From Chloroflexota bacterium (GTDB lineage Bacteria; Chloroflexota; Anaerolineae; UBA4142): 27,951 nucleotides of DNA. Below the pieces are notes generated by a model, which was given only the letters and a program-made list of their open reading frames with translations, had not been told where the DNA came from and ran no database searches. A program made the translations under genes and the position numbers. Below are positions 22,495 to 27,951 of the stretch, in pieces. The stretch lies in contig JAMCRS010000005.1 in NCBI GenBank assembly GCA_023380675.1, positions 1 through 27,951 on the forward strand, written 5' to 3'. Each line of letters begins with the position of its first letter. The stretch's first letter is position 1.

Positions 22495-22532
22495 AAAAAA
22501 AAGCACGGGACCGGGTTTGCCCGGTCCCGTGC
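22495..22532 (-). terminator. Strong intrinsic terminator after the 66-aa gene
   Basis: A perfect 13-bp stem (GCACGGGACCGGG, 22503-22515, with CCCGGTCCCGTGC, 22520-22532) has a 4-nt loop and is followed on the minus strand by eight U (22502-22495). It starts 7 nt after the stop codon at 22540. This is the clearest terminator in the window and separates the HEAT/BNR operon from otsAB. Confidence 0.92.
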
Positions 22533-22539
22533 GACCGAC

Positions 22540-22740
22540 CTACGCGCCGGTCGGCCGGCCAATGATCTGATTGGCCTCCCGTTCTGCTTTCTCCCTGCCG
22601 TATCCATACTTGTCCCGCAAAAGCCCGATCAGCTCCTCGCGTTTTCTACTGACCGGGTCGAGCAAGTATTCGGCAGCGCGACGTCGTTGCGGTTTGTTCC
22701 GCTCGCGCAATAGGCGTCGCTTTGCTTCCAGGAGTCGCAT
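22540..22740 (-). CDS. Small basic protein of 66 aa, hypothetical
   Basis: The peptide is highly charged and helical. It has an Arg/Lys-rich first half (MRLLEAKRRLLRERNKPQRR) and a second half (REELIGLLRDKYGYGREKAE) that reads like a short helical, possibly nucleic-acid-binding motif. It has no Cys and no membrane segment. ATG 22740 is preferred to a GTG 6 nt upstream because GGAGGGG then has proper spacing. It follows the HEAT/BNR gene after 21 bp and is closed by a strong terminator, so the two form an operon. Function not recognised. Confidence 0.7.
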   Translation of the reverse strand: MRLLEAKRRLLRERNKPQRRRAAEYLLDPVSRKREELIGLLRDKYGYGREKAEREANQIIGRPTGA

Positions 22741-22761
22741 TGTCACCCCTCCCCTGTTGGT

Positions 22762-23850
22762 CTAGTCGACACTCGAGTCGATGCCGCTGGCGACTTGATC
22801 GTACGCCGGCGCATTGCCGCCGACCGTCATCCGATACGCGCCGCCGTCGGTCTGTCCGTAAAGATAGTCCGGCGCCGCCGGGTCCATGACCAGCTGTTTG
22901 GTGATCGCCCCCTTTGGCGATTCAGCCATCGCCGTCCAGGTGTTGCCCCCGTCATGACTTGCGGCGATTCCCAGCGAGTCCGCCGGACCCCCGCTCGGGC
23001 CGATCGTGGCGATGGCAACGTAGATCTCGTGAGAATCTGACGGGTTCACTACTGCCGCTGTCACGGTCAGCTGCGTTGCCGTCGCCGCGCCGAATGCAGC
23101 GTGCTCCCAGGTTTTGCCCCCGTCCTTGCTGCGGTAGAGCCCGGAGGCGGGAGTGGAAAGGTAGATGAGTTGTCCGTCCGGTCCCAGCGCCAACCCCACG
23201 GGGAGCGCTGGCAATCGATGGACTCGACGCCAAGTGCCCTGGTCCAGGATGTAGAGATCGTCGGACATCGCCGCATACGCTGCGCCGTTCGGCGCCACGG
23301 CCACGGCCTGAACGTCGGATCGGGGCACCTGGAGTTCTGCGGCGATGCGTTCCGTCACCTGATCTTCGCCTTCGATTGCCGCCAATTGGACGTCGCTGTT
23401 GCCCTGTACGACCTGGAGCGCCCGCAGCCGGGGCAGCGCCGAAATGCTTCCGATCTCTCCCAAAGCCGTCGCGGCTTCTTCTTGGACTTGGACGTTTGGA
23501 TCGTACGTCGCTTCCAGCAGAGCGGACGTTGCCCCGTCGGCCCGTCTCCAGCCTAGCTCCTGCGCCGCGCTCACGCGAACGCCCGGATCCGTATCCTTCA
23601 GCGCGCCAATCAATTGAGGCACGGTCAGCTCCGCGGTTGCGCCTCGCACAATCTCTTCGTGCGTCATGGTCGACCGGTCGGCAAAGGCCGTGTCTGCCGG
23701 CGCAAGGAGTGTTCCCAGGTCGGTCCGCAAGGACACAACGCCAAGCACCAAGATCACCGAGATGAGAACGACGCCCTCCCACACAATTCGACTCTTGAGG
23801 CTCGAGCGACGGATCGGAAACGCTATGTGTGCATGTGGAATCGCTGCCAT
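22762..23850 (-). CDS. Membrane-anchored HEAT-repeat plus BNR/beta-propeller protein
   Basis: The 362-aa product has one N-terminal membrane helix (about 23-42, IVWEGVVLISVILVLGVVSL) and then two or three HEAT-like repeats (about 75-145; GVRVSAAQELGWRRADGATS, VQVQEEAATALGEIGSISAL). The rest is a propeller-like region with two BNR/Asp-box motifs (SKDGGKTWEH at 241, SHDGGNTWTA at 298). Both modules mediate protein or glycan contacts; no enzyme residues are recognised. With the helix as anchor, the repeats most likely face outside. ATG 23850 is chosen for AGGAGGGAAGG just upstream. It shares an operon with the 66-aa gene. Confidence 0.78.
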   Translation of the reverse strand: MAAIPHAHIAFPIRRSSLKSRIVWEGVVLISVILVLGVVSLRTDLGTLLAPADTAFADRSTMTHEEIVRGATAELTVPQLIGALKDTDPGVRVSAAQELGWRRADGATSALLEATYDPNVQVQEEAATALGEIGSISALPRLRALQVVQGNSDVQLAAIEGEDQVTERIAAELQVPRSDVQAVAVAPNGAAYAAMSDDLYILDQGTWRRVHRLPALPVGLALGPDGQLIYLSTPASGLYRSKDGGKTWEHAAFGAATATQLTVTAAVVNPSDSHEIYVAIATIGPSGGPADSLGIAASHDGGNTWTAMAESPKGAITKQLVMDPAAPDYLYGQTDGGAYRMTVGGNAPAYDQVASGIDSSVD

Positions 23851-24058
23851 TTGCCTTCCCTCCTGCAAATCGCTTCCTGGCAAACCATTCGCCAAGGCTG
23901 CCCGACAAGTATATCTGGACGTCGACCGCGGGGGTATAGAACAATATGCGAATTCGCTGTAGCAGGCCGAGCAATCTGTCTGTCGTCCTTTACGCGACAC
24001 GGGCTCGACCGGGCAGGTCGATGCGTGTAGGACTACGCGTCCTTAGAGTTGAGTCAGG

Positions 24059-24091
24059 GGACCTGGGAGGTCACGTGCACCTCCCAGGTCC
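24059..24091 (-). terminator. Terminator-like hairpin after the COG4315-type lipoprotein gene
   Basis: GGACCTGGGAGGT (24059-24071) pairs perfectly with ACCTCCCAGGTCC (24079-24091), a 13-bp stem. It lies about 20 nt after the stop codon at 24113 on the minus strand. No U-run follows, so it may act as a pause or 3'-stabilising hairpin rather than a classical intrinsic terminator. Confidence 0.55.
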
Positions 24092-24112
24092 GCGGCGTTC
24101 GAGTCTATCTGC

Positions 24113-24844
24113 CTACTGAGTCCCGGTCGGGCTGGCGCTCGGGGTCGAAGGCGTAGTCGTGCCTGCGCCGCTCGTCCCCGCGCTGGAAACCACAGCCCAG
24201 ATCCCGTTCACACCTTGGCCGTTCGCATCACCCGGCTGTTGGTCGCCGCCATAGTAGTACAGCGGCATCCCATTGAACGTTACCTGATTCGTTCCGTCGG
24301 GCAGCGCCAGTGTGCCGAGCTTTCCGGTCACGGATGGATCGAGGGAGGCCTGCCCGCCATTCGAGATGGTCAGGGGAGGCCAATTTTGAGCGCACGTCCC
24401 CGTACAAGTGCTCTGGACAGGCGTGTCGTTCTTGTTGATGTACAGCGTCATCCCCCGGTTGTCGGTCAGAATTTCTCCCAAGGCGGAATTGCTTACCATC
24501 TTGAGAGGGAAGACATCGCCGGTGGCGCCGCTGCCGGAAGTGGACGACGTCGCAGTTCCTTCAGCGTACGGAGCGGCGCCAGTCGCGGGTTCGGTCGTCG
24601 GCTCCGAGCTGCTTGGCCCAGTGGTCGCTTCCGTCGTGGGAGCTCCGCTCGCCTCGGTTGGCGCTGCGCCGGACAAGGTGGGTTGGCCCAGCGGCGCAGA
24701 CGTCGGTTCGCTGCCGTACAGAGTCGTAGGATATTCAGACGGCGCTGGGCTTGGCTCCGAGGCTGCCGCCGGGCTGCAAGCCGTGAATGCCAATGCAGCC
24801 ATCACGGCGAATGCAAATACGACCAAGGTTCTGCTCATCTTCAT
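24113..24844 (-). CDS. Lipoprotein with COG4315-type repeats
   Basis: The 243-aa product has a lipoprotein signal with lipobox AFTAC (Cys23), a Ser/Thr/Pro/Glu-rich linker of about 90 residues, and two copies of a small secreted repeat. The first contains LGEILTDNRGMTLYINKND and CTGTCAQNWPPL, the second LPDGTNQVTFNGMPLYYYGGD and GVNGIWAVV. These match the PF03640/COG4315 family of predicted lipoproteins, whose role is unknown but which are often found near redox or stress genes. Cys in CTGTC may pair. ATG 24844 is fixed by a perfect AAGGAGG 8 nt upstream. Confidence 0.85.
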   Translation of the reverse strand: MKMSRTLVVFAFAVMAALAFTACSPAAASEPSPAPSEYPTTLYGSEPTSAPLGQPTLSGAAPTEASGAPTTEATTGPSSSEPTTEPATGAAPYAEGTATSSTSGSGATGDVFPLKMVSNSALGEILTDNRGMTLYINKNDTPVQSTCTGTCAQNWPPLTISNGGQASLDPSVTGKLGTLALPDGTNQVTFNGMPLYYYGGDQQPGDANGQGVNGIWAVVSSAGTSGAGTTTPSTPSASPTGTQ

Positions 24845-25210
24845 TTTGTTTTCCTCCTTACGGACCTTACTCATTGACCGATCGACGTCGCAGGCCAGAG
24901 CACGCCGACGGATCGGTTGTGATACCAAGGTGCTCGTAAGATCCGGCTTTCACCGGTCCAGTATAGGCTCACTGCCAACTGGTCGGAATAGATCAATACT
25001 CATTTTCGTTGTAGCAAGTAGGAGAAACCGCTTGTCGGATTTGTTGCGACATCTCACCCGATTGGAAGAAAACGCGGCGGCTGTAATGGAATTCTAACAA
25101 ATGGCGTTGCGCCTTCAAGATACGCGGTCCGGGTAGGAATCGAATGGTCGTCGGGGTATTTCTTCGTCAAGCGGAGAGGGAAAAGTAATCCGTTCCTGGG
25201 TGAATTTACG
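24845..25210. other. Intergenic region between divergent lipoprotein and sigma factor genes
   Basis: It separates divergent genes and must hold promoters for both. On the minus strand a TATACT (complement of 24961-24966) is the best -10 for the lipoprotein gene, with only a poor -35 (TTCCGA) at 17 bp. No gene, repeat or RNA structure stands out. Confidence 0.35.
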
Positions 25211-25216
25211 TATACT
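25211..25216 (+). promoter_or_regulatory. -10 candidate for the sigma factor gene
   Basis: TATACT at 25211-25216 is the only good -10 on the plus strand upstream of 25424. No proper -35 stands at 16-18 bp. The leader would be about 200 nt. Confidence 0.35.
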
Positions 25217-25423
25217 ATCAAAGGCTGATCGAATCTAAACGTCTATCTTGATGTCCTCGTTCGAGCGCGGCACGGCGGCTGGCTTGAATAGATCGCGGTG
25301 GCGCGAGCCACGGGCCAGGATGCAGTCGTCGTCAGCCTTGGTGTGCGACGGCGGTGTAACGAGACTCGAACAAGCAAATACGAACTGGGAACAGAGTGGA
25401 AGTTGTTACGAGGAACACGAGGG

Positions 25424-26470
25424 ATGCAACCTATGAATAACACTAGAGTGCGACTTGAAGCAGGGGCTGGACTAGGGCGTGAGCCCGTTGGACGAAAGAC
25501 GGTGAGGCTGCATAGACTGGCCTCACGCGGGCTGCCGTCCGCCGCTCGCACGGAGCCTATCGATTTGATGGATGCGGTCGACCAGTTCGCGCGCGAGATA
25601 TCGCGGACGCGGCTCTTGACGGCGGCCGAAGAGATCCAGTTGGGTAAGACGATGGAAACGGGCAAGCAGGCCGAACGCCGGCTTGGCCGTCAACAGACCC
25701 GGCCGGCCGAACGCGACCGGCTGACGCGCCTGGTACACGAAGGCGAGCAGGCGCGCGCGCGGCTCATCGAATCGAATCTGCGCTTGGTCTTTTCGGTGGC
25801 GAAGCGATACCGGGACATGGGGATTCCATTCTCCGACTTGATTCAAGAAGGAAATGCCGGCTTGATCCACGCCGTCGACAAGTTCGACTACAAGCGAGGT
25901 TTCAAGTTCTCCACGTATGCGACGTGGTGGATTCGGCAGTCCGTGGTTCGTGCGATTGCCGGTCAAGGCCGGCTCATCCGGCTTCCGGTACACCATTGGG
26001 AAAAGATCAACCGGATGCGGCGAGTGTCGCAGCAGCTAACCCAAGAACTCGGTCGCAAGCCGTCCAACGCCGAAATCGCGGAAGAGCGCCACACAGCGCC
26101 TCACAAGTTGGAGCGGCTTCTCAACTCGGCCGATCAGCTCTTGTCGCTCGAGATGCCGATTGGCGAGGATGAAGACACGACGCTCGGGGAGTTCATACCA
26201 GACGACGAGACGCCGGGTCCGGACGAAATGGCATTGCGACAGCAAGTCCGCACGGACATCAGCGGCGCTTTGACCACGCTCAGCCAACGAGAACAGCAGG
26301 TCCTGAACCTGCGTTTTGGACTCCAGGACGGTCGCGCCCGCACGCTTGAGGAGGTGGGGCAGGTGCTGGGCAAGACGCGGGAGAGGATTCGGCAGATCGA
26401 ATCCAAAGCTTTGCGCAAGCTGCGGCATCCAAGCCGCAGCCGCCGACTGCGCGGCTATCTTGCCAACTAA
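25424..26470 (+). CDS. RNA polymerase sigma-70 family factor (primary-like, short)
   Basis: The 348-aa protein has sigma regions 1.2 (about 46-90; DLMDAVDQFAREISRTRLLT), 2 (about 110-180; NLRLVFSVAKRYRDMGIPF, DLIQEGNAGLIHAVDKFD, FSTYATWWIRQ), 3 (about 190-265) and 4 (about 280-340; LSQREQQVLNLRFGL, TLEEVGQVLGKTRERIRQIE). Region 1.1 is absent. Compared with RpoD it is short, so it is probably a group 2 (RpoS/SigB-like alternative primary) factor, which would recognise similar -10 and -35 hexamers. Conservation of region 2.4 and 4.2 fits the many TTGACA/TATAAT-like promoters here. ATG 25424 follows GAGGA with about 9-nt spacing; ATG 25433 is also possible. The stop codon is part of a palindromic terminator. 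Confidence 0.93.
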   Translation: MQPMNNTRVRLEAGAGLGREPVGRKTVRLHRLASRGLPSAARTEPIDLMDAVDQFAREISRTRLLTAAEEIQLGKTMETGKQAERRLGRQQTRPAERDRLTRLVHEGEQARARLIESNLRLVFSVAKRYRDMGIPFSDLIQEGNAGLIHAVDKFDYKRGFKFSTYATWWIRQSVVRAIAGQGRLIRLPVHHWEKINRMRRVSQQLTQELGRKPSNAEIAEERHTAPHKLERLLNSADQLLSLEMPIGEDEDTTLGEFIPDDETPGPDEMALRQQVRTDISGALTTLSQREQQVLNLRFGLQDGRARTLEEVGQVLGKTRERIRQIESKALRKLRHPSRSRRLRGYLAN

Positions 26471-26504
26471 TAAAGTCGCCGACGATATCGTCGGCGACTT
26501 TATT
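26469..26504. terminator. Perfect 36-bp palindrome, bidirectional terminator
   Basis: AATAAAGTCGCCGACGAT is followed directly by its exact reverse complement. Each strand thus gives a GC-rich helix whose 3' arm ends CTTTATT. It overlaps the last two bases of the sigma factor stop codon (26468-26470) and lies between convergent genes, so it can serve both. As there is no spacer, the loop must be formed by the central AT-rich bases. Confidence 0.85.
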
Positions 26505-26634
26505 GGCGGCGGGTGGACCGCGCTGTTTGGGGATCGCCGCTCTCGACACGCGTTAGAGATTGCGGCCTGTGCCGGGTCGCTGCGTTCGGGCACGACGTGC
26601 TTATGGATTCCTTGTCGCACATACCGGACGAGAA

Positions 26635-27393
26635 TCAAGGGGCCGGAACAAAGTTGATGAGAGCCAACCAGCAGGACGCCGGATCGTCGGGGTTGAGTAT
26701 TCCGTTCGTCGTAAAGCGGCCAAGGCTCGGATCTGACAACGGTTTGCCGCTCGCGTCAGTTACCCAAACGTAGAACGTCCCCGGGAGAGAGCGGTCTGGG
26801 CTGAGCGTAAAAGCGTAATAGCCCGGATTCTCCTTTCCGCCGGTGACTGATGCCTGAAGCGTGCTTCCGCCCGGCGCAGCGCCAAGCGAAACGCGTGAGC
26901 CGGCAGCTTGACCCGACGCGCCGATCACCATGCCCTCGACAAAAGTGCCTGCCGCGTATTGACACCCTCGATAGACCGGGCGGTAGACGAATTGGCTTGC
27001 CTGAGTCAATGTTGGGGTTGGGATACTCGTCGGTTTCAGTGTGGCCGTCGGAGTCCTGCTGTTGGCCGGCGCGAGCGTCGGGGTAGCCGACACACGGGGC
27101 GTGGCCGTCCATGTCGCCGGCCAGGTTGGCGCAACGAAAACCTCGACCTTGGTGGCGGTCGGCGTGCTCAGCGTCGCGGCGAATATCGGGCTGCGGGCGA
27201 TACCGATCAGCGCGATGAGGCACAGGAAAAGCACGCCGGCTGTGACCGCCAGAGCGAGAACAATCAAACGGCCCGAGCGGTCCGCGGCCTGTGCCTTGGG
27301 CTTGGATCCCTTCACCGAGCGGCCGCGCCGCTTGTCCTTCTTCGAAGGTTTACGGACGGGACGCTCGCTCGTGGCTTGGGTCGAATCCACCAA
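26635..27393 (-). CDS. Membrane-anchored protein with Thr/Pro-rich linker and Ig-like domain
   Basis: The open frame gives 252 aa from a TTG/GTG pair at 27393/27390. It has a Lys/Arg-rich cytoplasmic segment (RKPSKKDKRRGRS), one membrane helix (about 43-66, LIVLALAVTAGVLFLCLIAL), a Thr/Pro/Ala linker, and an extracytoplasmic beta domain of about 110 residues starting YRPVYRGCQYAAGTFVEG and ending CWLALINFVPAP. Two Cys in that domain could pair. No enzyme motif is seen; it resembles other Chloroflexota surface proteins. No ribosome site precedes the TTG/GTG, and the frame upstream still looks coding, so the true start is probably ATG 27566 with a frameshift in between (next entry). Confidence 0.7.
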   Translation of the reverse strand: MVDSTQATSERPVRKPSKKDKRRGRSVKGSKPKAQAADRSGRLIVLALAVTAGVLFLCLIALIGIARSPIFAATLSTPTATKVEVFVAPTWPATWTATPRVSATPTLAPANSRTPTATLKPTSIPTPTLTQASQFVYRPVYRGCQYAAGTFVEGMVIGASGQAAGSRVSLGAAPGGSTLQASVTGGKENPGYYAFTLSPDRSLPGTFYVWVTDASGKPLSDPSLGRFTTNGILNPDDPASCWLALINFVPAP

Positions 27394-27566
27394 GTCGAGG
27401 CGCTTGAGCCAAACGGGCTCTTCGACGGGACTCGTTTGCCGCTGCGGGTGGGTCGGCGTTGTCGCTCTGAGCCACGCCGGTTCGCTTTCGTGAGACGAAT
27501 CTCCTTCCGACGCCTGGCCATCGCGTCTTTCTTGTGTTCGTCCTCGATCTCGTCGAACTGGATCAT
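27394..27566 (-). pseudogene. Probable N-terminal part of the same protein, in a shifted frame
   Basis: ATG 27566 has GAAGAGGCGAGG directly upstream and opens MIQFDEIEDEHKKDA. After about 15 codons that frame turns into an Arg-rich, unlikely sequence. In the frame of the downstream gene the same DNA reads DGQASEGDSSHESEPAWLRA and then EEPVWLKRLDLVDSTQ, which looks coding (repeated EPxWL) but has no start codon. Joining them near 27525 by a -1 shift gives one smooth protein. A sequencing indel, a recent mutation or recoding would each explain it; no classical slippery heptamer is visible. Confidence 0.5.
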
Positions 27567-27726
27567 CCTCGCCTCTTCAGTCTAAACCATCTCTATCGCT
27601 CGCTCGAACCAGAATAGGGCCGCTTCGAGTCGAATCGTTTCCTGCGGTCGGGTGTTTGAGCAGGCAAAGCACGTGACGGACGGCGGACTCTGTGACTTTA
27701 CGTTTCGCGTGCGTCGTGCCACTCGA

Positions 27727-27755
27727 AGCATAGCACTGGCGGGGCCGGTTGTCAG
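27727..27755 (-). promoter_or_regulatory. Promoter of the membrane-anchored protein gene
   Basis: On the minus strand CTGACA (27755-27750) and TATGCT (27732-27727) are 17 bp apart, and TGC just before the -10 gives an extended -10. The hexamers are imperfect, as often in activator-dependent promoters. Three direct repeats lie directly upstream. Confidence 0.55.
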
Positions 27756-27763
27756 CAAATGAA

Positions 27764-27792
27764 GCGTGAAAACCGCGTGAAGGTTGCGTGAA
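27764..27792 (-). promoter_or_regulatory. Three TTCACGC direct repeats at 11-bp pitch (PHO-box-like operator)
   Basis: On the minus strand TTCACGC occurs at 27792-27786, 27781-27775 and 27770-27764. The copies are identical and exactly 11 bp apart, with 4-bp spacers. The last copy ends 8 bp before the -35 hexamer. PhoB/PhoP-type (OmpR family) regulators bind tandem 7-bp sites with 4-bp spacers, and the actinobacterial PhoP unit (GTTCACC) is similar in sequence. Confidence 0.6.
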
Positions 27793-27826
27793 TGCGCTTG
27801 CTCTGAGGCGCCGCCAGGATCGGGGC

Positions 27827-27834
27827 ACGGCGGG
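27827..27834. repeat. Target-site duplication, left copy (ACGGCGGG)
   Basis: ACGGCGGG abuts the element at 27835-27929 and recurs exactly at 27930-27937. Confidence 0.75.
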
Positions 27835-27929
27835 CTGGTGATTGTACACATCGCGTAGGGGCAGCGCCTTGTGCCTGCCCAATTGTGGGCGACCACAAGG
27901 GATCGCCCCTACATGTGGGTAACCACCAG
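27835..27929 (-). mobile_element. 95-bp MITE-like palindromic element, copy 2
   Basis: This copy has the same length as the element at 299-393 and, when reverse complemented, differs from it at one base (G for A near the middle). It is flanked by its own 8-bp direct repeat ACGGCGGG (27827-27834 and 27930-27937), different from the duplication of copy 1, so the two were inserted independently. No open frame with coding character is present. Confidence 0.85.
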
Positions 27930-27937
27930 ACGGCGGG
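27930..27937. repeat. Target-site duplication, right copy (ACGGCGGG)
   Basis: This is the exact partner of 27827-27834. It is itself followed at once by the start of another copy of the element. Confidence 0.75.
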
Positions 27938-27951
27938 CTGGTGATTGTACA
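27938..27951 (-). mobile_element. Start of a third MITE copy, cut by the window end
   Basis: The last 14 bp (CTGGTGATTGTACA) equal the first 14 bp of the element at 27835 in the same orientation. The unit element plus ACGGCGGG (103 bp) therefore begins to repeat in tandem. The window ends inside it, so either a real tandem array or an assembly effect at a repeat is possible. Confidence 0.6.

Noticed and set aside
299..27929. Composite transposon bounded by the two inverted palindromic elements
   Set aside because: Each element has its own, different 8-bp target duplication directly at its ends, so they inserted independently.
27835..27951. CRISPR-like tandem repeats at the right end
   Set aside because: The repeated unit is a 95-bp palindrome with an 8-bp identical spacer that equals its target duplication; this is transposition or tandem amplification, not a CRISPR array.

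Overview
The window (about 28 kb, GC-rich) looks like chromosomal DNA of an uncultured member of the Chloroflexota. I infer this from the style of the proteins rather than from a marker gene: Thr/Pro-rich linkers behind lipoprotein or single-helix anchors, a NACHT protein with an FGE-type C-terminal domain, MinC/MinD without a stand-alone MinE, small zinc-ribbon proteins, and short palindromic insertion elements at both ends. No rRNA, tRNA or CRISPR array was found.

Layout. The left edge carries the 5' end of a minus-strand gene with a promoter, a structured leader and an intrinsic terminator in front of its start codon, which looks like attenuation. A 95-bp MITE-like palindromic element with an 8-bp target duplication follows at 299-393. 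A 37-residue single-helix ORF (965-1078) and a large NACHT/FGE-fold STAND protein (1214-4246, minus) come next. A minC-minD operon (5008-6699) follows. Its MinC begins with a segment that aligns without gaps to the MinD-activating N-terminus of E. coli MinE. Minus-strand genes then encode a pentapeptide-repeat protein, two zinc-ribbon proteins and a second MinD (6744-10408). Divergent from these, on the plus strand, are a zinc-ribbon membrane protein, a LysM membrane protein, a decayed tyrosine recombinase and a secreted papain-like protease with a built-in chagasin-like inhibitor domain (10782-15139).

From 15393 to 24844 the minus strand carries a Thr-rich lipoprotein, a trehalose synthase/maltokinase fusion, a fused OtsA-OtsB protein, a 66-residue basic protein, a HEAT/BNR-repeat membrane protein and a COG4315-type lipoprotein. 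The maltokinase part has Asn at each position where the family has catalytic or metal-binding Asp. The locus can therefore make trehalose by OtsAB and interconvert it with maltose by TreS, while the maltose-1-phosphate branch is probably dead in this protein.

The right end has a primary-like sigma-70 factor (25424-26470), convergent across a perfect 36-bp palindrome with a membrane-anchored protein whose N-terminus appears frameshifted. The promoter of that protein has three 7-bp direct repeats at an exact 11-bp pitch, like a PhoB/PhoP box. The window ends in a second MITE copy in opposite orientation with its own 8-bp duplication, followed by the first 14 bp of a third copy.

The strongest leads are the MinE-MinC chimera, the predicted dead maltokinase, the MITE family with clean target duplications, the attenuator-like leader at the left edge and the PHO-box-like repeats at the right edge.
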